Of a stretch of DNA of 64,000 nt, positions 35,191-44,516 are shown piece by piece. Origin of the DNA: SAR92 clade bacterium H921. Lineage in GTDB: Bacteria > Pseudomonadota > Gammaproteobacteria > Pseudomonadales > Porticoccaceae. Position 1 is the first letter of the stretch. The number at the start of each line of letters is the position of its first letter. A program made the translations under genes and the position numbers. The notes beneath the pieces are model-generated. The model did no database searches. It was given only the letters and a program-made list of their open reading frames with translations, and was not told the origin of the DNA. The DNA lies in the NCBI GenBank assembly GCA_025153755.1, contig JAOALD010000001.1, positions 868,001 through 932,000 of the forward strand. The letters run 5' to 3'.

Positions 35191-36060
35191 TCAGTGCAGC
35201 GTGGCTTCGGGGCTATTAAAAAGAGACTCAATATGCTCTTTATTAAAACAGTACTCTTCATCGCAAAACTGACAGGTGATAAGTACTCGTCCCTGTTCCT
35301 CGATAATGTTTCGCATCTCTGTAATGCCCAGATTAATTAGCGCACTCTCAGTTCTCTGTTTTGAGCAACTGCAAAAAAACTGTAAATATTGCGGTTCAAA
35401 AAGGCGGACCTCTTCCTCATGAAAGAGTAAATATAGCTGATCATTGTGGGAGAGACTGAGCTGTTCTTCTGGCTTGATAGTTTCGAGCAGCGCCGATACG
35501 GTCTCCCAATCAGATATATTTTTAGCACTGTCGCCGGTGCGGGGCATCTGCTGTACAAGAATACCGGCAGCTAGTTCTGGGTTGGCGCTGAGTCTAAGTT
35601 TGGTTGGCAATTGTTCGGACTGCTGAAAGTAGAATTCGAGACACTGACTTAGGCTGCCTGATTCCATAGGGACTATCCCTTGGTAGCGCTCGCCATCTTC
35701 TGGCTCAATGGTAATAGCCAGGGTCCCAGAGCCTAGCATGTCCTGTAGGCTTGAAACATTCCCTGCCGCCGGTAAGTCGCCCCTGACAATGCCCCGTAAT
35801 TGAGTGCCCGCGGCACATTCGGCCATCACGGTAGATAGCGGACCATCACCCCTAGCCTGAATAGAGATAATGCCTGGAAATTTTAGTGTCGCGCTCAGTA
35901 GGCTGGCCGCCGCAATAAATTCACCAAACAACTCAGCTACAGATGGTGGGTAGTTGTGTTTGCCGACAATGGTTTGATAGCTTGTCTCTAGGGTGACTAT
36001 TTCACCCCTAATATCTGTGCCATCAAAGAGGAAGCGCTGTAATATATCGTTCTTTTTCAT
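35191..36060 (-). CDS. hslO: Redox-regulated chaperonin Hsp33
   Basis: The 289-residue chaperone is activated by oxidation and prevents protein aggregation. The C-terminal zinc switch is intact: CSC (in FFCSCSKQR) and CQFC (in ITCQFCDEEYC), about 32 residues apart. The N-terminal domain has ISIQARGDGPLSTVMAEC. It stands 85 bases after hslR, its usual neighbour. Confidence 0.96.
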   Translation of the reverse strand: MKKNDILQRFLFDGTDIRGEIVTLETSYQTIVGKHNYPPSVAELFGEFIAAASLLSATLKFPGIISIQARGDGPLSTVMAECAAGTQLRGIVRGDLPAAGNVSSLQDMLGSGTLAITIEPEDGERYQGIVPMESGSLSQCLEFYFQQSEQLPTKLRLSANPELAAGILVQQMPRTGDSAKNISDWETVSALLETIKPEEQLSLSHNDQLYLLFHEEEVRLFEPQYLQFFCSCSKQRTESALINLGITEMRNIIEEQGRVLITCQFCDEEYCFNKEHIESLFNSPEATLH

Positions 36061-36145
36061 GTTCAGTATTGTACTGTTTCTAGTGAGTTAATACCTTACA
36101 AAGCAAAAAAATTATTGCTCTTAAAGAACTCTTTTATTATGGGAA

Positions 36146-36526
36146 TTAGTCATTAATATTATTGAAGCGATGTATTTGGCGACGCTGTTTTTTATTGGGA
36201 CGCACCGACATTGGCGTTGACCCGTAGAAGGCACTGCGTTTAGCGGATGCCTTTTCCCGAAGCTCAACGCTCTGTTCTGTCTCTTGATATAACAACTGTG
36301 CCTCAGGCGCGCCTCGCCGCTGTTCGGATAGAGCAATAACTTCGACTGTTTTGGTGGTGTCGCCTTGACGAATATTGAGCATTAGGCCTAATTCTAGCAT
36401 CCTACTGGGTTTTGATTTTTGGCCGTCAATATGGACCTTGCCACTTTCGATTGCCGATTTAGCAAGGGAGCGCGTCTTATAAAACCTTGCAGCCCACAAC
36501 CACTTATCAATCCGTACCTTTTCCAT
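36146..36526 (-). CDS. hslR: Heat shock protein Hsp15 (ribosome-associated)
   Basis: The 126-residue RNA-binding protein recycles 50S subunits with a stuck peptidyl-tRNA. The S4 domain opens the protein (VRIDKWLWAARFYKTRSLA, SGKVHIDGQ), and the tail is basic. Its place between the HAD phosphatase and hslO matches the E. coli yrfG-hslR-hslO order. Confidence 0.94.
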   Translation of the reverse strand: MEKVRIDKWLWAARFYKTRSLAKSAIESGKVHIDGQKSKPSRMLELGLMLNIRQGDTTKTVEVIALSEQRRGAPEAQLLYQETEQSVELREKASAKRSAFYGSTPMSVRPNKKQRRQIHRFNNIND

Positions 36527-36538
36527 AATTTAGGCGCT

Positions 36539-37207
36539 CTAGTCGAGGTTGATAATCTGCGCAAAGTCGGCGATTGACGCGAAGTTTGCACAGGTTCTCG
36601 CTGGATATTTGCTGTCAGGCTTGTCGATACAAAGTAAATGGGCGATCCCATATTTTTTTGCTGACTCCAAGACAGGCTCAGAATCGTCGATAAATAGTGT
36701 TCTGCTAGGATCGAAGGGCATATTCTTTTGCAGTTGTTGCCAAAATAGCTGATCCTCTTTTGGGTAGCCATAGTCGTGAGAAGATATAACCTCATCCAGC
36801 CGTGACTCGATGGCCGTTACAGAAAACTTTATATCGATACTATCGCGGTGGGCATTGGTAATTAAAATTCGTTGTTTGCCATGGCTGCCCAGTGCAGAGA
36901 GAAAATCCAGAGCCTGAGGCCGTTCATTGATAAGTGCCATGACTTCCCGCTTGAGTGCAACCACATCTAGATCAAATTGTTGTGACCAAAAATCCGTGCA
37001 GTACCAATTTAAAGTGCCCTGGGTAGACGCCATACGCTGTTGTAACTTATCTCGAGCCTTAGTCAGTTCGATTCCATGCAGTTCGCTGTAGCGTCTGGGT
37101 AAATGCTGAAGCCAGAAGAAATTATCGAAGTGTAAATCGAGCAACGTACCATCCATATCAAGGAGAACGGTATCTATGTCGTTCCAATCCATTAGTAATG
37201 AATTCAT
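36539..37207 (-). CDS. yrfG: HAD-family nucleotidase (YrfG-like)
   Basis: HAD phosphatases of this type dephosphorylate GMP/IMP and related monophosphates. The nucleophile motif LLDMDGTLLDLHFDNFFW is near the N-terminus, ILITNAHR supplies motif II, and TLFIDDSEP supplies motif IV. The ATG at 37207 gives 222 residues, the length of E. coli YrfG, and avoids overlapping mrcA; a longer frame from 37261 would overlap it. It is encoded between mrcA and hslR as in E. coli. Confidence 0.88.
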   Translation of the reverse strand: MNSLLMDWNDIDTVLLDMDGTLLDLHFDNFFWLQHLPRRYSELHGIELTKARDKLQQRMASTQGTLNWYCTDFWSQQFDLDVVALKREVMALINERPQALDFLSALGSHGKQRILITNAHRDSIDIKFSVTAIESRLDEVISSHDYGYPKEDQLFWQQLQKNMPFDPSRTLFIDDSEPVLESAKKYGIAHLLCIDKPDSKYPARTCANFASIADFAQIINLD

Positions 37208-37208
37208 T

Positions 37209-39701
37209 TTAAAACAGATCTTCTGGTAGTGGATTTTGATTGTCGGCCGGTACAGAGCCATCAGAATTCAATAGTTCTGGTACATTTTTGGTTTTGAAAA
37301 ATTCAAAGATACCATTTTGATTCGGGGCCACGCGTTTGCCAGTTTTGGCGTCGATCTTGACCATCACAATGCCGTTTGGCTGCGGGTGCGCAACCTCAGT
37401 TTTGCCAGCCAATGCAGCGCCCATAAATTCAATCCAGATCGGTAGCGCCGCAGATCCACCATATTCATTGCGACCAATTAGCGAATTGTCATCAAAGCCA
37501 ACCCATGCAGTGGTAACCAGATCCGGAGAATAGCCTGAAAACCAAGCATCTCTAGGACCATTGGTAGTGCCGGTCTTACCGGCTAGATCAGATCGATTGA
37601 GCTTTTTTGCCTTGACCCCGGTGCCGCGTAAAATAACATCCCTAAGCATTGAATCAATTAAAAATGCGGTCTGTTCATCGATTACTCGGGTGGCGGGAAC
37701 TGAGCTGGCGCTATCCGTATTTTGTAGTGCCTGTTTAATGACTTCCCAGCTCTCTTTTGCATTATCCGGCAGAGATTCTTGGGCCAGATTGTTGAGTAAC
37801 TCTTCCAGTTGCAGGTCGAGGGCCTGAGAGTCCTGGGCGGCCTCTTGTTCTACGCAGGGATTACAGACAGTTGCGGGGCTCGCCTGAAAAATAATATCGC
37901 CATTGCGATCAATCACTTTGTCGAGAATATATGGGCTGACTTGAAACCCACCGTTGGCAAACACGGCGTAACCAGCAGCTATTTCTAGTGGAGTTAGCGC
38001 ATGGCTACCCAGTGCCAGAGAGAGATCAAGCGGCATCTCGCTGGTATTAAAGCCAAAGGATTGCAGACCTTCCAAGGTGCGGTCTATACCCATGCGCCGC
38101 AACAGTCGAATAGACACTAGATTGCGTGAACGATAAAGGGCCTCGCGCAGCCGGGTAGGGCCATAAAATTTACCGCCATCGTTTTCAGGCCGCCAGGTGT
38201 CCTCCAATTTACTATCATCAAATACAACTGGCGCATCATTAATCATTGAAGCGACGGTAAAACCGCTACTTAAAGCAGTGGTGTAAATGAAGGGCTTAAA
38301 ATTCGATCCCGGTTGGCGAGTGGCCTGGGTGACTCGGTTAAAGCGACTCTGGCGATAGTCGAAACCGCCCACTAGGGCTCTTATGCCACCATTTTTAGGG
38401 CCGATAGCGACCATGGCGGCCTGAGCCTCTGGCAACTGGGCGAGACTCACACGATCTTTGGAGTAGCGACTAACACGAATTAAATCACCAACCACAAATA
38501 GATCATTCGCCGAGCCAATTGGTGCACTGCGTGCGTTGACGGTTCTGTAGGTTCTTAAATTCTCTAATCCATCGAGCCAATTGAGTGGCAGTTGCTGACC
38601 ATCCTTAGTTATTAGCAACAGATGATCATCGGCTACCTCGGTGACGATTGCCGGCTCTAGACCTCCATAAACCGGCGTTTTTTGCAATATCTCTAACCAC
38701 ATATCCGGCGCCAACGCAGTTTGCTCAACACCTCGATAACCATGACGTTGATCATAGGCTAGGATGCCTGACTGGACGGCTTTAACCGCGTGGGACTGAA
38801 GTGCTGAGTCCAGGGTAGTGATTGCTGTATAGCCCTCGGTGTAGGCTTTGAGACCAAATTTAGCAATGACCTCTTGCCGAACCATTTCTGCGGCATAGGC
38901 GGCATCCATCTCTGAGATAGAGCCATGATAAGAGGCCCCATCTACTTCGGCGATTGCTGCTTGATATTCAGCTCGGTTGATATTTCCCAGCGACAGCATG
39001 CGACCAAGAATCCAGTCTCTGCGCTGGGTAGAACGTTCAGCGTTGGCCAAAGGATTATAACGCGATGGTGCCTTGGGCAATCCGGCGATGGTGGCTATTT
39101 CAGCAAGACTCAGTTCATCCAAGGTTTTGCCGTAGTAGACTTGGGCTGCCGCGCCAACACCATAGGCTCGATTGCCCATATATATTTTATTGGTGTAAAG
39201 AGACAGGATTTCCTGTTTAGAAAGTTCTTCCTCAATTCTAAAGGACAACAATATCTCATTAAATTTACGTGTAAACTCTTGGCGCTTACTTAAAAAGAAG
39301 TTGCGAGCTACCTGCATGGTGATGGTGCTGCCGCCACTGCGGATTGATCCTGTCGTCACTAGTTCGAAGGCCGCGCGCGCCAGACCGGATATGACAATAC
39401 CTTTATGCTCAAAAAAGCTGTCGTCTTCGGCAGCTAAAAAGGCGTAAATCATGGGTTGGGGTATTTCCTCAAAACTAACAGGTGAGCGCTTCTTCTCTCC
39501 AAATTCCGCTATGACTTTTAAATCTTGAGAGTGAATTCGAAGTGGTATCTGTAGTTCTATCTCTTTTAGCTCCTCGACTGATGGTAGCTTAGGGCTTAGG
39601 TAGAGATATAAGCATGAGGCAACAATAAGAAATGCGCCACTGCCAAGTAGCGTTAGAATCGATAAGTACTTCAGTAGTTTCCGTTTAGTCAAGGACCGCA
39701 T
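37209..39701 (-). CDS. mrcA: Class A penicillin-binding protein 1A
   Basis: The 830-residue bifunctional enzyme polymerises and crosslinks peptidoglycan. A membrane anchor (about 10-34) precedes the glycosyltransferase domain with catalytic Glu92 in AAEDDSFFEHKG and RSGGSTITMQVARN. An OB-like insert follows. The transpeptidase domain has the active Ser in PGSNFKPF, SRN in YRSRNLVS and KTGTTN. It is divergent from pilM, the arrangement seen in Pseudomonas (ponA/pilMNOPQ). Confidence 0.96.
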   Translation of the reverse strand: MRSLTKRKLLKYLSILTLLGSGAFLIVASCLYLYLSPKLPSVEELKEIELQIPLRIHSQDLKVIAEFGEKKRSPVSFEEIPQPMIYAFLAAEDDSFFEHKGIVISGLARAAFELVTTGSIRSGGSTITMQVARNFFLSKRQEFTRKFNEILLSFRIEEELSKQEILSLYTNKIYMGNRAYGVGAAAQVYYGKTLDELSLAEIATIAGLPKAPSRYNPLANAERSTQRRDWILGRMLSLGNINRAEYQAAIAEVDGASYHGSISEMDAAYAAEMVRQEVIAKFGLKAYTEGYTAITTLDSALQSHAVKAVQSGILAYDQRHGYRGVEQTALAPDMWLEILQKTPVYGGLEPAIVTEVADDHLLLITKDGQQLPLNWLDGLENLRTYRTVNARSAPIGSANDLFVVGDLIRVSRYSKDRVSLAQLPEAQAAMVAIGPKNGGIRALVGGFDYRQSRFNRVTQATRQPGSNFKPFIYTTALSSGFTVASMINDAPVVFDDSKLEDTWRPENDGGKFYGPTRLREALYRSRNLVSIRLLRRMGIDRTLEGLQSFGFNTSEMPLDLSLALGSHALTPLEIAAGYAVFANGGFQVSPYILDKVIDRNGDIIFQASPATVCNPCVEQEAAQDSQALDLQLEELLNNLAQESLPDNAKESWEVIKQALQNTDSASSVPATRVIDEQTAFLIDSMLRDVILRGTGVKAKKLNRSDLAGKTGTTNGPRDAWFSGYSPDLVTTAWVGFDDNSLIGRNEYGGSAALPIWIEFMGAALAGKTEVAHPQPNGIVMVKIDAKTGKRVAPNQNGIFEFFKTKNVPELLNSDGSVPADNQNPLPEDLF

Positions 39702-39729
39702 TTGTCAGTCACCAATAAAATGAGTTGCC

Positions 39730-39735
39730 ATTATA
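39730..39735 (-). promoter_or_regulatory. Candidate -10 box of mrcA
   Basis: The minus strand reads a perfect TATAAT 28 bases before the mrcA start. No convincing -35 box is seen at 16-18 bases, so the call is tentative. Confidence 0.35.
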
Positions 39736-39838
39736 AGGTGTAGGTAATGTGAAGTGCATCATTTGCGAGCTCGGTAAAGGCTGTTAATGTCATTTCTTCT
39801 TAGGATTTCCCACGCTAGACAGGAATAGTAGCAAAGCA

Positions 39839-40906
39839 ATGAGGTTTTTAAAGTTTATGCCAAGGCCAGCTAAGCCAATGCTCGGACTGGATATTTCATC
39901 GTCTGCGGTTAAGTTAATCGAGTTGAGTAAGCCGACAGATACCTACAGAGTTGAGGCTTGCAGTCTAATGCCACTTCCGGCCAATACAGTAGTTGAGAAA
40001 AACATCATCGATATTGAAGGTTTAGCAGACACTATCGCCAAGGTGGTATCTCAGTCAAAAACCCAGTGCTCTGCGGCAGCCGTTGCGGTATCGGGGGCCT
40101 GTGTAATTACCAAAGAAATTGAACTGCCCAGGAGACTCACTGAGTTGCAGATGAAAAAGCAGATTGAAGTAGAGGCAGGCCAATATATCCCGTACCCATT
40201 GGAAGAGATCGCTCTTGATTTTGATATTTTGGGTCCAGTTCAGAGCAATACAAATTTAGTGCGCGTATTACTTGCAGCCTGCCGGCAAGAAAACATTGAG
40301 CAACGTTGCCAGGCGCTCGAAATGGCCGGACTTACAGCCAAAGTCATTGATATTGAGGTCTTCGCTGTCGAGCGTGCCTACAAATTAATTAGAGATCAAT
40401 TAAATAGAGTCGGTGATCGACTAGTCGCTATCGCCGATATTGGCGCCTCAATGATTACTTTTACAGTGCTGATTAAGGGTAGAGCGATTTACAGCGCAGA
40501 GGAACTATTTGGTAGCAAGCAGCTTACCGATGAAGTTCAGCGCAGATACCAGGTTTCCTTTGAACAGGCGATTGATGAAAATCGTAATGAGCTGCTACCC
40601 AATAGCTATGAAACAGAGATACACGCGCCTTTTAGAGCGTCATTGATTAAACATATAGCTAGGTCTTTGCAGTTTTTTTATTCCTCCAGTCAATATAGCA
40701 ATATCGACCGCATATTTTTAGTAGGGGGTGGCTCAACTCTTGATAATTTGGCTACAGAACTCGAGCACACTCTCGGCTTGCCTGCGGTGAATTGCAATCC
40801 AATGGCCACTTTGCAAGTTAATCAATCGAGCAACCGGTGCCTCCCAGTCAAACATGGACCAACCATGATGGTGGCTCTTGGGCTGGCGCTGAGATGTTTT
40901 GCTTAA
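39839..40906 (+). CDS. pilM: Type IV pilus inner-membrane platform ATPase-like protein PilM
   Basis: The 355-residue cytoplasmic protein has an actin-like (FtsA/MreB) fold: LGLDISSSAVKLIEL (phosphate 1), ADIGASMITFTVL (phosphate 2), and LVGGGSTLDN (adenosine). PilM binds the N-terminal peptide of PilN and links the motor to the PilNOP alignment complex. Its stop overlaps the pilN ATG (TAATG). Confidence 0.96.
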   Translation: MRFLKFMPRPAKPMLGLDISSSAVKLIELSKPTDTYRVEACSLMPLPANTVVEKNIIDIEGLADTIAKVVSQSKTQCSAAAVAVSGACVITKEIELPRRLTELQMKKQIEVEAGQYIPYPLEEIALDFDILGPVQSNTNLVRVLLAACRQENIEQRCQALEMAGLTAKVIDIEVFAVERAYKLIRDQLNRVGDRLVAIADIGASMITFTVLIKGRAIYSAEELFGSKQLTDEVQRRYQVSFEQAIDENRNELLPNSYETEIHAPFRASLIKHIARSLQFFYSSSQYSNIDRIFLVGGGSTLDNLATELEHTLGLPAVNCNPMATLQVNQSSNRCLPVKHGPTMMVALGLALRCFA

Positions 40907-41445
40907 TGTCGCAGATCAATTTGTTACCTTGGCGAGAGGAGTCGCAACAAAAGCAGACAAAGGAATATCTTATAAAACTTGGTTTGACCAGCCTGTTGGC
41001 AGGATCGCTAGTATTGATCTGGATAACCTATGCCGATACTACCCTAGATCATCAAAGGCAACGGACTCTTTACATCGGCAGAAATCTAGCAATGTTAGAT
41101 GAAAAAGTTGCCGAAGTGGGTGAGCTAAAAAATAAGAAACAGGAAATGATAGCCAGATTAGAAGTCCTCCAACACCTGCAGAGTACCCGTTTTGAAATTG
41201 TAAAGATTTTTGATGAGCTAGTGCGTGTATTGCCAGCTGGTATATATATAGCAGAGTTAGATAAAACCGACGCCGAGGTAAAAATATCTGGCTTTGCCGC
41301 CTCAAACAACCTTATTTCAGATCTGATGAGAAACCTAGAGAACTCATACAAATATCAGCATCCTAAACTCATCAAAGTGACACAAAACCAAACCACCCAT
41401 TCCCGGGGCAGCAAGTTTGATCTACTCATACAGATTGAAGGTTAG
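40906..41445 (+). CDS. pilN: Type IV pilus alignment protein PilN
   Basis: The protein (179 residues) starts MSQINLLPWRE, containing the INLLPWR peptide that inserts into PilM. One membrane helix follows (about 23-43), then a coiled coil and a ferredoxin-like periplasmic domain. Starting at 40906 puts the motif at the N-terminus and couples the gene to pilM; an earlier in-frame ATG at 40837 would add 23 residues read from inside pilM. Confidence 0.95.
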   Translation: MSQINLLPWREESQQKQTKEYLIKLGLTSLLAGSLVLIWITYADTTLDHQRQRTLYIGRNLAMLDEKVAEVGELKNKKQEMIARLEVLQHLQSTRFEIVKIFDELVRVLPAGIYIAELDKTDAEVKISGFAASNNLISDLMRNLENSYKYQHPKLIKVTQNQTTHSRGSKFDLLIQIEG

Positions 41446-41527
41446 AGATCTTGGTGTAGCTTAACTCAATGCTGTGATTGATTAGCGTTCATAGCTTAGA
41501 GCTGTTAGATATCTTATTCGAGTGTAT

Positions 41528-42139
41528 ATGTTATTTAAAAACTTTTTAAACGAATTAGCCGAATTTAATCTAACCGATCTGGATATTCGAGAGATAGGAA
41601 TCTGGCCCAGTTGGTTGAAAAAAATACTGCTCATAATGTTGGCATTGGTGATACCAATTACAGGATATTTTTTGAAAGTAAAAGATATTCATCAGCACCA
41701 ATCTATCTATGCTCAAAAAGAAACTATTTTACTTGGGGGATATCAGCGCAGAGCGGTTAAAGCGTCTGAGTTGAATAATTATCGTCAGCAAATGATTGAG
41801 TTAAGACAAATCTTTGGCACCTTAATCGAGCAGTTTCCTAAAGATGGGGAAGTGCCTGGTTTGCTTGAAGATATTACTGATATAGCCGACGACAGTGGCC
41901 TAATAATAAAATCCATTGCCCTGCAGCCAGAGCGAGTTAATAAGTTTTATATCGAGATACCCATCAATATTGATGTCACTGGTAACTACCATGATTTCGG
42001 TTCCTTTGTCAGTGGTGTGGCGGCGTTACCACGGCTTGTTACATTACATGATTATTCAATCACACAAACTAATGGCAACTCGCTCAATCTAGTGGTCGAG
42101 GCCAAGAGCTATGGCTATAAAATCCAGAGCATGCAATGA
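41528..42139 (+). CDS. pilO: Type IV pilus alignment protein PilO
   Basis: The 203-residue protein pairs with PilN. It has the typical N-terminal segment (FNLTDLDIREIGIWPSWLKK), one membrane helix (about 30-50), a coiled coil and a periplasmic fold with DITDIADDSGLIIKSI. Unlike the other pil genes it does not overlap its upstream neighbour: 82 bases separate it from pilN. The start is uncertain between ATG 41528 and GTG 41522. The end overlaps pilP (ATGA). Confidence 0.93.
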   Translation: MLFKNFLNELAEFNLTDLDIREIGIWPSWLKKILLIMLALVIPITGYFLKVKDIHQHQSIYAQKETILLGGYQRRAVKASELNNYRQQMIELRQIFGTLIEQFPKDGEVPGLLEDITDIADDSGLIIKSIALQPERVNKFYIEIPINIDVTGNYHDFGSFVSGVAALPRLVTLHDYSITQTNGNSLNLVVEAKSYGYKIQSMQ

Positions 42140-42651
42140 ATAACCGTATCCTGACGGTTATTCTACTTCTAATGACTAGCTGCTCAGATATTAGGCAGCC
42201 CGATGATCTCTATGAAAAAATGGCTGATTGGCGCAATCTCCCTCAGAGCCATATTGAGCCGCTACCTAGATTTATGGAGGTACAGAGGTATAGATACAGC
42301 AATCTAGGAATGCGTAGTCCCTTTGTGCCGCCAATGGTTATGATCGGTGATGAAAGAGTAACTGGCAATGCTGTATCTGAGCCCAATCACAGCCGCCCAA
42401 AAGAAGCTCTAGAGCTTTTCAATTACAGTGCTTTGTCAATGGTAGGGAGTCTAGCTAAAGGAGACCGGATCTGGGCCTTAATCGATGACGGCAATGGCCG
42501 GATACACCGAGTTTCAACGGGTAATTATTTAGGTAGAAATTTCGGCAAAATCATTGGAATAGATAATATTGAATTAGATGTTTTAGAAATCGTTCCAGAT
42601 GGTAAGCGCGGATGGGTCAGTCGGCCCCGAACGCTTGTGATAACCCAATAG
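42136..42651 (+). CDS. pilP: Type IV pilus lipoprotein PilP
   Basis: The 171-residue inner-membrane lipoprotein connects PilNO to the PilQ secretin. The lipobox ends at Cys16 (LLMTSC), a disordered stretch with R-SPFVPP follows (MRSPFVPPM), and the C-terminal beta domain shows WALIDDGNGRIHRVSTGNYLGRN-like features. Its TAG shares a base with the proposed GTG of pilQ. Confidence 0.94.
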   Translation: MNNRILTVILLLMTSCSDIRQPDDLYEKMADWRNLPQSHIEPLPRFMEVQRYRYSNLGMRSPFVPPMVMIGDERVTGNAVSEPNHSRPKEALELFNYSALSMVGSLAKGDRIWALIDDGNGRIHRVSTGNYLGRNFGKIIGIDNIELDVLEIVPDGKRGWVSRPRTLVITQ

Positions 42652-44516
42652 TGAGTAATATTGAGAAAAAGACGATAAATGATCTGAAATATTGCTTATT
42701 TTTCTTATTATTATTGGGATTCAATAGCTGGGCCATTGAAATAAAAGACGTAGATTTCAGGCGTGAGCCACAGGGTGCTGGTTTAGTAAAAATTAATCTG
42801 AGTAACTCAGTCGTCAGTGTTGATGTTCATAAAGTTGGTGAAAATATTAGTTTAGAATTTTATAGCACTGAACTTCCTGAGAAACTGGATCGTCGGCTGG
42901 ATGTGGTAGATTTTGCAACGCCAGTACACACTATCGATAGTAGTCAAAAAGGTTCCAGTACGATCATTACAATTGAAGCCTCGGGTCAATACGACTATCG
43001 GATATATCAGATTGACACCCAGTATATGGTTAGTCTAAGGCCGCGCACCGATGCAGAGGTAGAGACGCAAAATAAAAACTTGGACTACACAGGTGATCCA
43101 CTATCACTTAATTTTCAAAATATCGATGTGCGGTCAGTGCTACAAATTATTGCGGAGTTTACCTCGATAAATCTAATTGTCAGCGATTCCGTCACCGGAA
43201 GTATTACTCTGCGTTTAGATAGTGTGCCTTGGGATCTGGCTCTAGAGACAGTGCTCAGATCCAAAGGGCTAGACAGGCGTTTGCAAGGCAACATATTAAT
43301 GGTGGCGCCAGCAGCAGAAATCGCTGAACAGGAACGTTTGCAGATCGAAACTAATAAGCAGCTACAGCAATTGACGCCACTTAGAACAACCTTTGTGCGA
43401 GTTAAATACGCAGATGCCGGAAAGGTTTTTGAGTTGTTCACCGCTAAAACTGATCAGCGTAGACGGTTAAATAACGATCAATCTGCAGATATTGGGACTC
43501 CTGGCTTTCTGTCTGCCCGCGGCAGCGCTATTGTTGATGAACGGACTAACACGATTATATTGACTGATACAGAAGATAAAATTAATGAGTTTAGAGATCT
43601 CATTGATGAAATCGATATACCTATCAAGCAGGTGTTGATTGAAGCCCGCATTGTCATCGCTAATAACGATTTTAAAAAGGAGTTGGGTGCAACCTGGGGT
43701 TTAGCTGGTATTAGTAAGCTGGCAGGCGGCCCTATGAGCAACGCCTTTGGTGACAGGACATTAGGTTTTTCAGGGCAACGCTCTGGGCTCACACCCGGAG
43801 CCGGAGTTAAGGAGTCATTTACTTATTCGGCAGATGAAATTCAACCAGACGCTGGTGCAGATGGAGTTATTGGTAATGCCGATGACGGGGTTTTAGAGTT
43901 TACCAAAACCTATGACTTTAACCTGAGTGATAGCTTAGCGGTCGACTTAGGTATAGCCAATCCCTCCGGATCCTTTAGTCTAGGCTACCTTACAGATAAC
44001 TTTTTTATTGATCTTGAGCTCAGTGCTTTAGAGTCAGATGGCTACGGAGAAATAGTCTCCCAGCCGAAGGTTTTAACTGGAGACAAGCAACAGGCGATCA
44101 TTAAATCTGGTACCGAAATCGCCTACGAAAAGGAAACCGCCAGCGGCGCTACCAGCGTTGAATTCAAAGAAGCGGTGCTGCTTCTTGAGGTAACGCCACA
44201 GATTACACCAGACAACCGTATCATTATGGACTTATTAGTTTCTCAGGATTCTGTAGGTTCCATAATTTCCGGTGGTGAGCCTTCAATCGATGTGACTCGT
44301 ATCCAGACTCAGGCGCTGGTAGGCGATGGGCAAACTCTGGTACTAGGAGGTATTTTTCAAACAGAGGAGGTTAGGGGTACTAAAAAGGTACCTTTTTTAG
44401 GGGATATACCTTATTTGGGCAAGCTTTTCAGAAATGACCTGCGAAATATTGAAAAACGTGAAATACTCATCTTTATAACTCCTAAAATACTTGATGAAAA
44501 TCTTTTGGATCGATGA
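42651..44516 (+). CDS. pilQ: Type IV pilus secretin PilQ
   Basis: The 621-residue outer-membrane secretin forms the pilus exit channel. A signal peptide (about 10-30) is followed by one AMIN domain (about 32-125), the STN/N0 domain (LSLNFQNIDVRSVLQIIAE), the N1 domain (VKYADAGKVFELF, SAIVDERTNTIILTD) and the secretin barrel (VSQPKVLTGDKQQAIIKSG, VPFLGDIPYLGKLFRN). It is shorter than Pseudomonas PilQ (714 residues), which has two AMIN domains. Residues 400-411 (DAGADGVIGNAD) resemble an EF-hand calcium loop. GTG at 42651 overlaps the pilP stop; an ATG at 42612 is the alternative. Confidence 0.94.
   Translation: MSNIEKKTINDLKYCLFFLLLLGFNSWAIEIKDVDFRREPQGAGLVKINLSNSVVSVDVHKVGENISLEFYSTELPEKLDRRLDVVDFATPVHTIDSSQKGSSTIITIEASGQYDYRIYQIDTQYMVSLRPRTDAEVETQNKNLDYTGDPLSLNFQNIDVRSVLQIIAEFTSINLIVSDSVTGSITLRLDSVPWDLALETVLRSKGLDRRLQGNILMVAPAAEIAEQERLQIETNKQLQQLTPLRTTFVRVKYADAGKVFELFTAKTDQRRRLNNDQSADIGTPGFLSARGSAIVDERTNTIILTDTEDKINEFRDLIDEIDIPIKQVLIEARIVIANNDFKKELGATWGLAGISKLAGGPMSNAFGDRTLGFSGQRSGLTPGAGVKESFTYSADEIQPDAGADGVIGNADDGVLEFTKTYDFNLSDSLAVDLGIANPSGSFSLGYLTDNFFIDLELSALESDGYGEIVSQPKVLTGDKQQAIIKSGTEIAYEKETASGATSVEFKEAVLLLEVTPQITPDNRIIMDLLVSQDSVGSIISGGEPSIDVTRIQTQALVGDGQTLVLGGIFQTEEVRGTKKVPFLGDIPYLGKLFRNDLRNIEKREILIFITPKILDENLLDR

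Noticed and set aside
40837-40905. PilN start at 40837 inside pilM
   Set aside because: It would bury the PilM-binding INLLPWR peptide 25 residues in; the TAATG junction at 40906 is the conserved start.
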